Assembly (NCBI GenBank): GCA_019322855.1
Contig: JAHWIA010000013.1
Location: 1 to 12,150, forward strand
DNA length: 12,150 nucleotides
Direction of reading: 5' to 3'
DNA from: Candidatus Woesearchaeota archaeon
GTDB lineage: Archaea; Nanobdellota; Nanobdellia; Woesearchaeales; WJKV01
A program made the position numbers and the translations under genes. Under the pieces are notes generated by a model that was not told the origin of the DNA, did not search any database, and worked only from the letters and a program-made list of their open reading frames with translations. Shown piece by piece: positions 1 through 5,763 of this stretch (its first letter is position 1; every line of letters starts with the position of its first letter).

Positions 1-1
1 C

Positions 2-205
2 AAATTATATGAAAAATATCGGCCATTATCTAAAAAAGAAAAATTGCATGTTTACGATGCTCTACAACTCCATGCCCTAATGATCATGGCGTGGTTAATG
101 TACGATGACTGGCGGGGCAAAGACATATTCAAGAAATTATCAGGCATATTAGATGAACTTGATCAAATAGGAAGAAAAGAATTCTATAAGAAAGTATTTA
201 GCTGA
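2..205 (+). CDS. C-terminal end of an unidentified protein (5' partial)
   Basis: An open frame enters from the left edge and ends at TGA 203-205, giving 67 visible residues. The segment is mostly helical in character and rich in Lys, Leu and Asp, with a W-L-M-Y-D-D-W patch around residues 31-37 and a basic end. No signal, membrane segment or catalytic motif is visible. The mix of helix and acidic and aromatic residues would suit the C-terminal helical lobe of a small-molecule kinase of the aminoglycoside/choline phosphotransferase type, but this is only a weak guess. The gene converges on the minus-strand membrane gene, and the two ends overlap by 8 bases. It is called coding because the frame is open from the edge and its amino-acid composition looks protein-like. 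Confidence 0.7.
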   Translation, partial: KLYEKYRPLSKKEKLHVYDALQLHALMIMAWLMYDDWRGKDIFKKLSGILDELDQIGRKEFYKKVFS

Positions 206-515
206 CAGCTGCATACACAAAACTGAACATCATCAGGAAGATGAAAACGAATGATGCATAGTATGTAACTGTGAAAAATGTGTTGAGTGCTTTTGACTGT
301 TCAAAGTATCCCTTGATTCTGATCAGTGTTGTTGCCAGTCCTATGATGAATATGATTGACATCCATACAAAGAAGATTCCTCCAAACACAACAGCCTGTG
401 TATCATTCTTGATTATGAATTTCGCCAATATGTATAAAGAAAAGATTAGAACTGAGAATATTGCTGCAGTCAGAACAGTACGCCGGACTATTCTACTGAA
501 TTCAAAATGCCACAT
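198..515 (-). CDS. small three-helix membrane protein of unknown function
   Basis: This 105-residue protein has three clear hydrophobic segments, at about residues 14-35, 40-64 and 77-103. A short basic N-terminus (R-I-V-R-R) and a basic, polar loop between helices two and three (around residues 65-76) favour a cytoplasmic N-terminus and second loop by the positive-inside rule. No catalytic motif or named family is recognised. The start ATG (515-513) is chosen because a minus-strand G-run complementary to 526-531 lies 10 nt upstream as a possible Shine-Dalgarno site, and a TATA box at 563-556 would place transcription start near 534. The gene is transcribed divergently from the PLP enzyme and convergently with the partial gene at the left edge. 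Product identity is unknown; the membrane topology call is fairly secure. Confidence 0.75.
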   Translation of the reverse strand: MWHFEFSRIVRRTVLTAAIFSVLIFSLYILAKFIIKNDTQAVVFGGIFFVWMSIIFIIGLATTLIRIKGYFEQSKALNTFFTVTYYASFVFIFLMMFSFVYAAVS

Positions 516-555
516 TTACCATCTACCCCCCTGTCTTATTTTTGGTGACTACTGG

Positions 556-563
556 TATATAAA
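556..563 (-). promoter_or_regulatory. archaeal TATA box for the leftward membrane gene
   Basis: TATATAAA on the plus strand reads TTTATATA on the minus strand. At the usual archaeal distance of about 25 nt, transcription would start near 534, leaving a leader of about 19 nt that contains the G-run at 531-526 before the ATG at 515. It sits 20 nt from the opposing TATA box at 583-590, so the two promoters share one short intergenic region. Confidence 0.6.
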
Positions 564-582
564 TCTTGCGAATTTAGGCAGA

Positions 583-590
583 TTTATATA
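583..590 (+). promoter_or_regulatory. archaeal TATA box for the DegT-like gene; leaderless start predicted
   Basis: TTTATATA begins 30 nt before the ATG at 613. A start of transcription 25-27 nt from the box centre falls on or next to that ATG, which predicts a leaderless mRNA. No Shine-Dalgarno-like sequence lies in the interval. The box also supports the ATG at 613 over any start further upstream, since an upstream start would place the box inside the gene. Confidence 0.65.
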
Positions 591-612
591 TGAAAATCCC
601 CTTTCTTGCAGT

Positions 613-1419
613 ATGGATGTACAAGAGAAGGTTGTTGAAAAGCTGAAGGAAATGACAGGATGCAAGCACGTCTTTCTGTTGGATCGGGGGAATAGTGCGG
701 TTTTTCTTGCGATGTATGTGATTAAGACGAGGGGATTGAAGTTAGCGATCCCTGATCAAGGTGGTTGGTTTACTTACAAGGATTATCCTAAAAAATTGGA
801 TCTTTCATATCTAGAATATCCTACTGATTATGCACAGGCAACAGAAGAAAGTTTCCAGAATCCAAAAGGCAAGGCATATTTTATCTGCCACCCTGGCGGT
901 TATTTTGTACAGCAAAAGCTGGGGATGATTAGACAAAAAATAGAATTCTTTGTCCTGGATGCAAGCGGAAGCATTGGAAATGATGATGTGAAGAATAGTC
1001 GTGCGGATATTATATTTGGAAGTTTTGGCAAATGGAAGCCTGTCAATCTAGGAAAAGGAGGTTTCTTTGCAACGAATAGTGATGAGATAGTTGACATAGC
1101 AAAGATAATGATGGAACAGCACAAGTTCAAGCCAGAAGCGAGCGAAGCAGAGATGTTATTGCGATTATTGAATAGAGTAAAGGAAAGATATAATTTGTTT
1201 GAAGAGCACTGCCAGAAGATAAAACAAGATCTGAAAGAGTTCGAAATCCTGCACATGGACAGTCATGGAATAAATGTTGTGATAAAGACAGACAATCTGC
1301 ACGACAAGGATCAGGTCATGCAATACTGTGATGAGAACAATTACGAGTTCACGCAGCTGCCGAGATACATCAGGGCAGACTGCGATGGAATTTCTATAGA
1401 AGTGAAGAGATTGGAATAA
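613..1419 (+). CDS. compact DegT/DnrJ/EryC1-like PLP-dependent aminotransferase
   Basis: The 268-residue product resembles fold-type I PLP enzymes of the DegT/DnrJ/EryC1/StrS sugar aminotransferase group. A G-N-S-A-V motif near residues 26-30 fits the phosphate-binding start of the large domain. D116 in V-L-D-A-S-G fits the Asp that pairs with the pyridine nitrogen. S-F-G-K-W-K (137-142) followed by G-K-G-G (147-150) matches the family pattern S-F-x-x-x-K...G-E-G-G, making K142 the likely Schiff-base lysine. Family members are usually about 360-400 residues, so the C-terminal small domain is much shortened here. The frame stays open upstream to about 271, but that extension lies over the promoter and the opposing membrane gene, so the ATG at 613 is preferred. 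Substrate is unknown; no sugar-nucleotide genes are nearby to suggest one. It could be a relative with altered chemistry. Confidence 0.75.
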   Translation: MDVQEKVVEKLKEMTGCKHVFLLDRGNSAVFLAMYVIKTRGLKLAIPDQGGWFTYKDYPKKLDLSYLEYPTDYAQATEESFQNPKGKAYFICHPGGYFVQQKLGMIRQKIEFFVLDASGSIGNDDVKNSRADIIFGSFGKWKPVNLGKGGFFATNSDEIVDIAKIMMEQHKFKPEASEAEMLLRLLNRVKERYNLFEEHCQKIKQDLKEFEILHMDSHGINVVIKTDNLHDKDQVMQYCDENNYEFTQLPRYIRADCDGISIEVKRLE

Positions 1420-1426
1420 GGATAAA

Positions 1427-1436
1427 GTTTAAAAAG
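1427..1436 (+). promoter_or_regulatory. candidate TATA box for the unknown gene-metG unit
   Basis: An A/T-rich element, GTTTAAAAAG, lies 8 nt after the stop of the PLP enzyme gene. It would start transcription near 1457, leaving a leader of about 17 nt with the Shine-Dalgarno-like GGGGTG. The match to the consensus is weaker than at 583 or 4381, so read-through from the upstream gene remains possible. Confidence 0.4.
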
Positions 1437-1442
1437 AGCTAC

Positions 1443-1457
1443 ACTAACTTGATTAGT
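1443..1457 (+). repeat. short inverted repeat at the predicted transcription start
   Basis: ACTAA at 1443-1447 and TTAGT at 1453-1457 are perfect inverted arms of 5 bases around a 5-base centre. The element ends at the predicted transcription start, a place where a repressor could block initiation. Arms this short can occur by chance, so it is offered only as a possible operator. Confidence 0.25.
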
Positions 1458-1461
1458 ATCT

Positions 1462-1467
1462 GGGGTG
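1462..1467 (+). promoter_or_regulatory. Shine-Dalgarno-like site deciding the start at 1474
   Basis: GGGGTG lies 6 nt upstream of ATG 1474 and can pair with the archaeal 16S rRNA 3' end (complement GGAGGTGA). An in-frame GTG at 1465 is part of this site, so choosing that GTG as the start would destroy the ribosome-binding sequence. The ATG at 1474 is therefore the better start. Confidence 0.55.
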
Positions 1468-1473
1468 AAAGCT

Positions 1474-2184
1474 ATGAATTTCATACGATTGATTGCACAG
1501 AACAAGGTTGACGGCACAGTACATCATGCATTTACCAGGTATGGGCCTGGCGAGTTTGTCAAAGAGGATTTTATTGCTAAAAAGTCTGGCAAAAATTTGA
1601 AAATATGGGCTGGATTTGAATATACTAATGTTTTGTTGAAGTTTGTGGCTTCTCTTTGCAAGGGAGAGGTCAGTTTGAAAGGCACGATTCCTACAACAAG
1701 GGACGTAGGTTCTGAACTGAAGAGTTTGGGTGTTGATTTTGAAGAAAAGAGAAGATATGGGAAGAAAGGAAAGAAGTATGAGGTTGACGCAACAATAAGT
1801 GCAGACAAAGTAAGAAAACTGATTGACAAGTTGTTTGAGTTCTATCTGATGCTTGACCTGAAGTGCGGAAATTATGCTTTGAAAGTAAAAAAGAAAGAGA
1901 CGCCGAAGATTGGTTCTCCTACTGATAAATTTGTTACTGCAACAATCAGTAAAGATGACATCGGTAAATTTGTTGATGAATTCTTGTTTGACACTGATGT
2001 GAAGGATTTCAAGCAATGTATAATAAAACACATTTACAAAATAACAGACATCATTGTTGATGATAAATTGGCAAAGAACGATCCGTTGAAAGCGCGGTTG
2101 GAAGCAAAGAGGAAAGGCGTGATCCAACGAACAGTAGATGTAGATGGTACAGAGATGAAGAAAGAATATAAGTTCGAAGTATGA
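1474..2184 (+). CDS. unrecognised archaeal protein with an internal repeat, upstream of metG
   Basis: A 236-residue soluble protein with no signal or membrane segment, rich in Lys, Asp and Val. I do not recognise a named family, though the opening (short helix, then H-H-A-F-T-R-Y-G-x-G-E-F at about 17-28) resembles uncharacterised proteins I associate with DPANN genomes. Two segments look alike: V-D-A-T-I-S-A-D-K at about 104-112 and V-T-A-T-I-S-K-D-D at about 154-162, each followed by a charged amphipathic helix ending in Leu/Phe. This suggests a duplicated beta-strand/helix unit of about 50 residues. The strongly basic stretches (around 94-101 and 137-145) could bind nucleic acid, but that is inference. 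The gene precedes metG by 20 nt on the same strand and is probably co-transcribed with it, hinting at a translation-related role without proving it. Confidence 0.7.
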   Translation: MNFIRLIAQNKVDGTVHHAFTRYGPGEFVKEDFIAKKSGKNLKIWAGFEYTNVLLKFVASLCKGEVSLKGTIPTTRDVGSELKSLGVDFEEKRRYGKKGKKYEVDATISADKVRKLIDKLFEFYLMLDLKCGNYALKVKKKETPKIGSPTDKFVTATISKDDIGKFVDEFLFDTDVKDFKQCIIKHIYKITDIIVDDKLAKNDPLKARLEAKRKGVIQRTVDVDGTEMKKEYKFEV

Positions 2185-2204
2185 TTTTGGTTTAGTTGAT
2201 AGAA

Positions 2205-4322
2205 ATGGCAAAAGAAAAGAAAAAGAAGATTCTTGTATGTGCTGCATGGCCGTATGTGCACGCAGTCTCTCACCTAGGCAATGTTGTGCCTTTCTTTTCA
2301 GCAGATGTTCTTGCGCGTTTCTATCGATTGAAAGGTTGTGATGTAGAGTTTGTGAGCGGCAGTGACCAGCACGGTGCTGCTATGGAGTTCGAAGCCAAGA
2401 AATTAGGCATTACGCCCCAGCAATTGGTTGACAAGAATCATCAGATTGTCGAAAAATTCAACAAGGAATGGGGAATGAGTTTCACGAACTATAGCAGGAC
2501 AACACATCCTATGCACAAGCAGTTTGTCACTGATTTTTACAAAAAGGTCTTTGATAACGGGCATATTGAAATAAAGGATGAGACACTACCGTTCTGTGTG
2601 GAATGCGACCAATTCTTACCAGACAGGTTCGTTACAGGAAGCTGTCCGTTCTGCGGGAATGAGAAGTGTTTGGGAAACCAGTGCGATGAGTGTGGAAGAG
2701 TCCTGGATCCTTTACAGTTAGTGGATCCTAAGTGCAGCCAGTGCGGCACAACGCCTGTGACAAAGGAAACAAAGACCGGTTATTTCAAATTATCAAAGTT
2801 TCTAGAACAATTAAAGAAGTATGTCAAGGAAAAGAAACCAGTGTGGCAGCCAAGGGTTGTTAATTTCACAGAACGATGGTTTGAAGAAGGATTGAATGAC
2901 AGACCAGTCACAAGAGATCTTAAGTGGGGAATTCCATGTCCGTTCCCTGGTTTAGAAGATAAAACAATCTATGTCTGGGCAGAAGCAGTGCTTGGATATT
3001 GCAGTACTGTATTCATGCTTGACAAGTTCAAGCAGTATTGGGAGACTCCTGTTGATCATTCATACTTTTGTTTAGGGAAAGACAATATTCCGTTCCACAC
3101 TATCATTTTTCCATCCTTGCTGATGGCTCATGGAGGTCTGAACCTGCCGGATGTAATTGTATCTAATGAATACATCGGGTTTGAAGGCAAACAGTTCAGC
3201 AAGACAAGGGGAGTTGGAATATGGATAGATGAAGTGTTCGGAGTTTTAGAGCCTGATTATTGGAGATACTATCTATTGAGAATATTTCCAGAGACAAAGG
3301 ATACTGATTTTTCATGGAAGGACTTTGATGACAAGATAAATAATGAGTTGGTGAAAAATTTGAGCAATTTCATCAATAGAGTCATTAATTTGTTGAACAA
3401 GATGTGTGATGCAGTCATTCCTGAAAAGAAAGAGATGGATAGTAAAGACAGGGCTGTGTTCGAGAAGATCGCAGAATGCAGGAAGAGTTTTGAGAAAAAC
3501 CTGGAACTGGGGAAAGTAAAAGAGCCGTTAGAGAGATTGATGGCTTTGTCCAAGGTTGGAAACGAGTATCTGCAGACAAAAGAGCCGTGGAAGGTCGCAG
3601 AGAACAAGAATTGTCTGGCAGTATGCAGTTCATTGGTGCAGGCATTGGCGATATTTGCAGAACCGTATCTTCCGTTCACGAGCGAGAAGATAAGAAACAT
3701 GTTCAATTTCAAAAATTTAACATGGGATGATCTTGACGAGGAAAAGTTGAAAAATGTTGCAGGAAAAGTAAACGAGCCTGTTCATTTGTTTGACCGAATC
3801 AATGTTGAAAAGATAGAAAAGCAAATACTTGACAAAAGGCTGTATGGCGGTTTCAAGAAACTGGATCTGAGGGTTGCAAAAGTCTTGAAAGTCGAAAAGC
3901 ATCCTAATGCAGATAAATTGTATGTCATGCATATAGATCTTGGAAAATTGGGAGAAAGACAGATCGTTTCAGGATTAAAGGAGTATTATTCGCCAGATGA
4001 GTTGAAAGATAAAAAGATAGTTGTGATCGCGAACCTGAAAGAATCAGAATTAAGGGGTGTGAAATCAAAGGGCATGCTTCTTGCAGCGATCGACAAGGAA
4101 AAGAAACTGGGTCTGCTGGTGGCAAGAGACAGCGAGCCTGGCGACCAGTGCTATCTTGAAGCATTGAAACCGACTCCGGCAAAGATTATTGACATAAAGG
4201 ACTTCCAGAAACTGAAGATGACTGTCATGGTTGGACGAGTCATGTTCAAGGACAAGATGCTGAAGACAGACAAAGAAGACATCATAGCAGAGAACGTGGC
4301 AGACGGCGCTCACGTGGAATAG
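2205..4322 (+). CDS. metG: methionyl-tRNA synthetase with C-terminal tRNA-binding domain
   Basis: A 705-residue class I aminoacyl-tRNA synthetase that charges tRNA-Met with methionine in the cytosol. The Rossmann fold opens with A-A-W-P-Y and the HIGH-type H-L-G-N at 23-26. The connective domain has four Cys-x2-Cys pairs (131/134, 147/150, 160/163, 177/180), as in enzymes with two zinc knuckles. F-S-K-T-R at 331-335 is the KMSKS loop. Around the end of the catalytic core, N-L-S-N-F-I-N-R-V starts the helical anticodon-binding domain. From about 547 a Trbp111/EMAP-like OB domain follows (K-L-D-L-R-V, H-P-N-A-D-K-L, R-Q-I-V-S-G-L, L-R-G-V-K-S-K-G-M), normally a dimerisation and tRNA-binding module. 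A tail of 50 residues (656-705) extends beyond it. The ATG is chosen over an in-frame TTG at 2196; neither has a clear Shine-Dalgarno site, consistent with a downstream operon gene. Confidence 0.97.
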   Translation: MAKEKKKKILVCAAWPYVHAVSHLGNVVPFFSADVLARFYRLKGCDVEFVSGSDQHGAAMEFEAKKLGITPQQLVDKNHQIVEKFNKEWGMSFTNYSRTTHPMHKQFVTDFYKKVFDNGHIEIKDETLPFCVECDQFLPDRFVTGSCPFCGNEKCLGNQCDECGRVLDPLQLVDPKCSQCGTTPVTKETKTGYFKLSKFLEQLKKYVKEKKPVWQPRVVNFTERWFEEGLNDRPVTRDLKWGIPCPFPGLEDKTIYVWAEAVLGYCSTVFMLDKFKQYWETPVDHSYFCLGKDNIPFHTIIFPSLLMAHGGLNLPDVIVSNEYIGFEGKQFSKTRGVGIWIDEVFGVLEPDYWRYYLLRIFPETKDTDFSWKDFDDKINNELVKNLSNFINRVINLLNKMCDAVIPEKKEMDSKDRAVFEKIAECRKSFEKNLELGKVKEPLERLMALSKVGNEYLQTKEPWKVAENKNCLAVCSSLVQALAIFAEPYLPFTSEKIRNMFNFKNLTWDDLDEEKLKNVAGKVNEPVHLFDRINVEKIEKQILDKRLYGGFKKLDLRVAKVLKVEKHPNADKLYVMHIDLGKLGERQIVSGLKEYYSPDELKDKKIVVIANLKESELRGVKSKGMLLAAIDKEKKLGLLVARDSEPGDQCYLEALKPTPAKIIDIKDFQKLKMTVMVGRVMFKDKMLKTDKEDIIAENVADGAHVE

Positions 4323-4357
4323 ATTTCCTTGATTTCTATATAGATTTTTGTCATCTT
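4323..4357 (+). terminator. T-rich termination region after metG
   Basis: The sequence directly after the metG stop contains several T tracts, including TTTTT at 4345-4349, without a strong hairpin. Archaeal RNA polymerase terminates at such oligo-T runs, and a fresh promoter follows at 4381, so termination here is plausible. It rests on composition only. Confidence 0.35.
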
Positions 4358-4380
4358 CTAGTGGTAACAAAAACGAAAGC

Positions 4381-4388
4381 TTTATAAA
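4381..4388 (+). promoter_or_regulatory. archaeal TATA box for the Tat-signal gene; leaderless start predicted
   Basis: TTTATAAA begins 31 nt before ATG 4412 and is preceded by a purine-rich GAAAG (4375-4379) that could serve as the BRE. Transcription would begin at or next to the ATG, giving a leaderless message. A second TATA-like run at 4399-4408 is too close to the ATG to serve this start and would give a transcript lacking the start codon. Confidence 0.6.
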
Positions 4389-4411
4389 GGGAAAGGCGTT
4401 TATATATACGT

Positions 4412-5707
4412 ATGGCACGAGAACTTCCTGATTGGGATGATGAAGAATTCATACACAATGGAGAGGGTTTTTACGAGACTATTGATTATTCTGATGATAA
4501 TAAAAGCGATTCTGAGCTTGAAGAGGAGTTAGAAAGGATTGAAAAAGAAGCAAAATTCCGGTCAAGAAGAGAGTTCTTGAAATTGATGGGATTTGGAGCT
4601 GCAGGCCTGGGAATTCTTGGATCTGGTATAATGGCTTTTGACTGGGGCTGTGGCACTGGCAAGCTAAGGAGAGCTATATTGACTGGTTTAGGGATAAGAG
4701 AATGGAAGTACGAGTGTGAAAATCCTACAAATTTCAAACTGCCGTTCAGTCCGCTGGAAGAATATGCGAGAATAGAAAAAGACATACTAAAGGAATTAGG
4801 CAGGAATGATGGACATTCAATAGCTTGCGTAGATCATGCAGTAAAAGTTGCAGATTTCATTGCAGACAATATCGCTAAGAGAGTATTAGAGACTGTAGAT
4901 ACTTATGATGCTGCAGAAGCTGTTAGCAAATTCAAGAGAACAGATTATATTAAAATGATTGCAGACGAAATGGCAAATGCCGGACTCTTCTATAGTGAAG
5001 AAGGATTGCTTTCAAGAGCATTCGATCCGGATCTTCACCAGGAAGGATACTTTCACGCAGACTGTGACTTGATTGCATTCATCATGATGCATATAGGAAG
5101 AAGGCACAATGTAGGTATGCATCCTTTGCTTGGACCTTATCACTTGTACTTGACAGTGGATAGTGATAAAGAAGACAGATGCTATATCGTAGAGCCTACT
5201 GAATTCAGGAAGATCGAGGAAAACGGAAGTTATGTGAATTATGCAGGCAGAGGAATAGGAGAAGGCTTCTTCAGTGATTATGACAGACAGAAGTTTCACG
5301 GAGGAATAGTCGCTTCAAAAGAGATGGAAGAGGCTGCACTACTTCACGTTCCTATTGAGGATCCTAAGATTTTGAAAGATGGAATCACTGCGAATATTTT
5401 GCAGTCATTGTATGCTGATGCAAAACGTGAGGATAATCTAGACGAGAGAATCGCAATTTTCAACATACTGGAAAGAACAGTAAGAGACGGAACAAGAAAT
5501 TATGTGCTTGCTAATAATTATGTAATCACTGCTTTGGATGTTGCAGAAGACTGCTTGAAACATGGCAGAGTAGATGATGCAAGCAATCTTTTGACTCACG
5601 CAGAGTATGGTTTTAATGAATACAAGCCTATGATAAATCAAAAAGGCCTGTTAGAGAGAAATATCAGAGAATTCAAACAGAAACTTGCTTTTGGCAGAGC
5701 AGGCTAG
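4412..5707 (+). CDS. Tat-signal transglutaminase-like (SirB1-type) protein with helical C-terminal repeats
   Basis: The 431-residue product begins with an acidic leader (residues 1-47, including an E-rich helix at 34-47), then a textbook twin-arginine motif S-R-R-E-F-L-K at 51-57 and a Gly/Ala/Leu-rich hydrophobic stretch at 58-75. It is therefore predicted to be exported folded by Tat or held in the membrane by this segment; no good cleavage site is seen. The central domain carries C218 in H-A-D-C-D-L, H244 in P-Y-H-L-Y-L and E261 in I-V-E-P-T, matching the order Cys, His, Asp of transglutaminase-like folds, with Glu in the third place. About residues 323-425 are helical with A-L-x-x-A-E type repeats resembling the TPR tail of SirB1 proteins. 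The start is forced: no other Met, Val (GTG) or Leu (TTG) start precedes the RR motif. Substrate is unknown; a peptidase or a non-enzymatic scaffold are both possible. Confidence 0.75.
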   Translation: MARELPDWDDEEFIHNGEGFYETIDYSDDNKSDSELEEELERIEKEAKFRSRREFLKLMGFGAAGLGILGSGIMAFDWGCGTGKLRRAILTGLGIREWKYECENPTNFKLPFSPLEEYARIEKDILKELGRNDGHSIACVDHAVKVADFIADNIAKRVLETVDTYDAAEAVSKFKRTDYIKMIADEMANAGLFYSEEGLLSRAFDPDLHQEGYFHADCDLIAFIMMHIGRRHNVGMHPLLGPYHLYLTVDSDKEDRCYIVEPTEFRKIEENGSYVNYAGRGIGEGFFSDYDRQKFHGGIVASKEMEEAALLHVPIEDPKILKDGITANILQSLYADAKREDNLDERIAIFNILERTVRDGTRNYVLANNYVITALDVAEDCLKHGRVDDASNLLTHAEYGFNEYKPMINQKGLLERNIREFKQKLAFGRAG

Positions 5708-5717
5708 AAATATAGAA

Positions 5718-5725
5718 AATATATA
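5718..5725 (+). promoter_or_regulatory. weak TATA-like element before the ADP-ribosylhydrolase gene
   Basis: AATATATA-type sequence (5718-5725) in the 56-nt gap could start transcription near 5747, just before the Shine-Dalgarno site. No T-rich terminator separates the two genes, so the hydrolase may be transcribed both from here and from the promoter at 4381. Confidence 0.3.
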
Positions 5726-5748
5726 GGAGACATTAAATAAGACTCGAA

Positions 5749-5754
5749 AGGAGG
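5749..5754 (+). promoter_or_regulatory. strong Shine-Dalgarno site for the ADP-ribosylhydrolase
   Basis: AGGAGG lies 9 nt before ATG 5764 and is the best ribosome-binding site in the window. It fixes the start of a protein that would otherwise seem to begin abruptly at its first conserved motif. Confidence 0.65.
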
Positions 5755-5763
5755 AACAATAAA

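Noticed and set aside
271..612. A 114-codon upstream extension of the DegT-like frame
   Set aside because: It lies antisense to the three-helix membrane gene and over two TATA boxes, and its composition is not protein-like; the domain begins naturally after ATG 613.
1453..2247. Long minus-strand open frame of 264 codons
   Set aside because: It is a mirror of the plus-strand gene at 1474-2184 and the metG start, with Cys/Phe/Ser-rich composition typical of antisense frames and no promoter.
4399..4408. Second TATA-like run just before ATG 4412
   Set aside because: It is only about 13 nt from the start codon, so transcription from it would begin inside the gene past the only possible start.
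4634..4655. Possible lipoprotein attachment at Cys80 after the Tat hydrophobic segment
   Set aside because: The residues before it (F-D-W-G-C) do not match a lipobox, which needs a Leu-like residue at -3 and small residues at -2 and -1.
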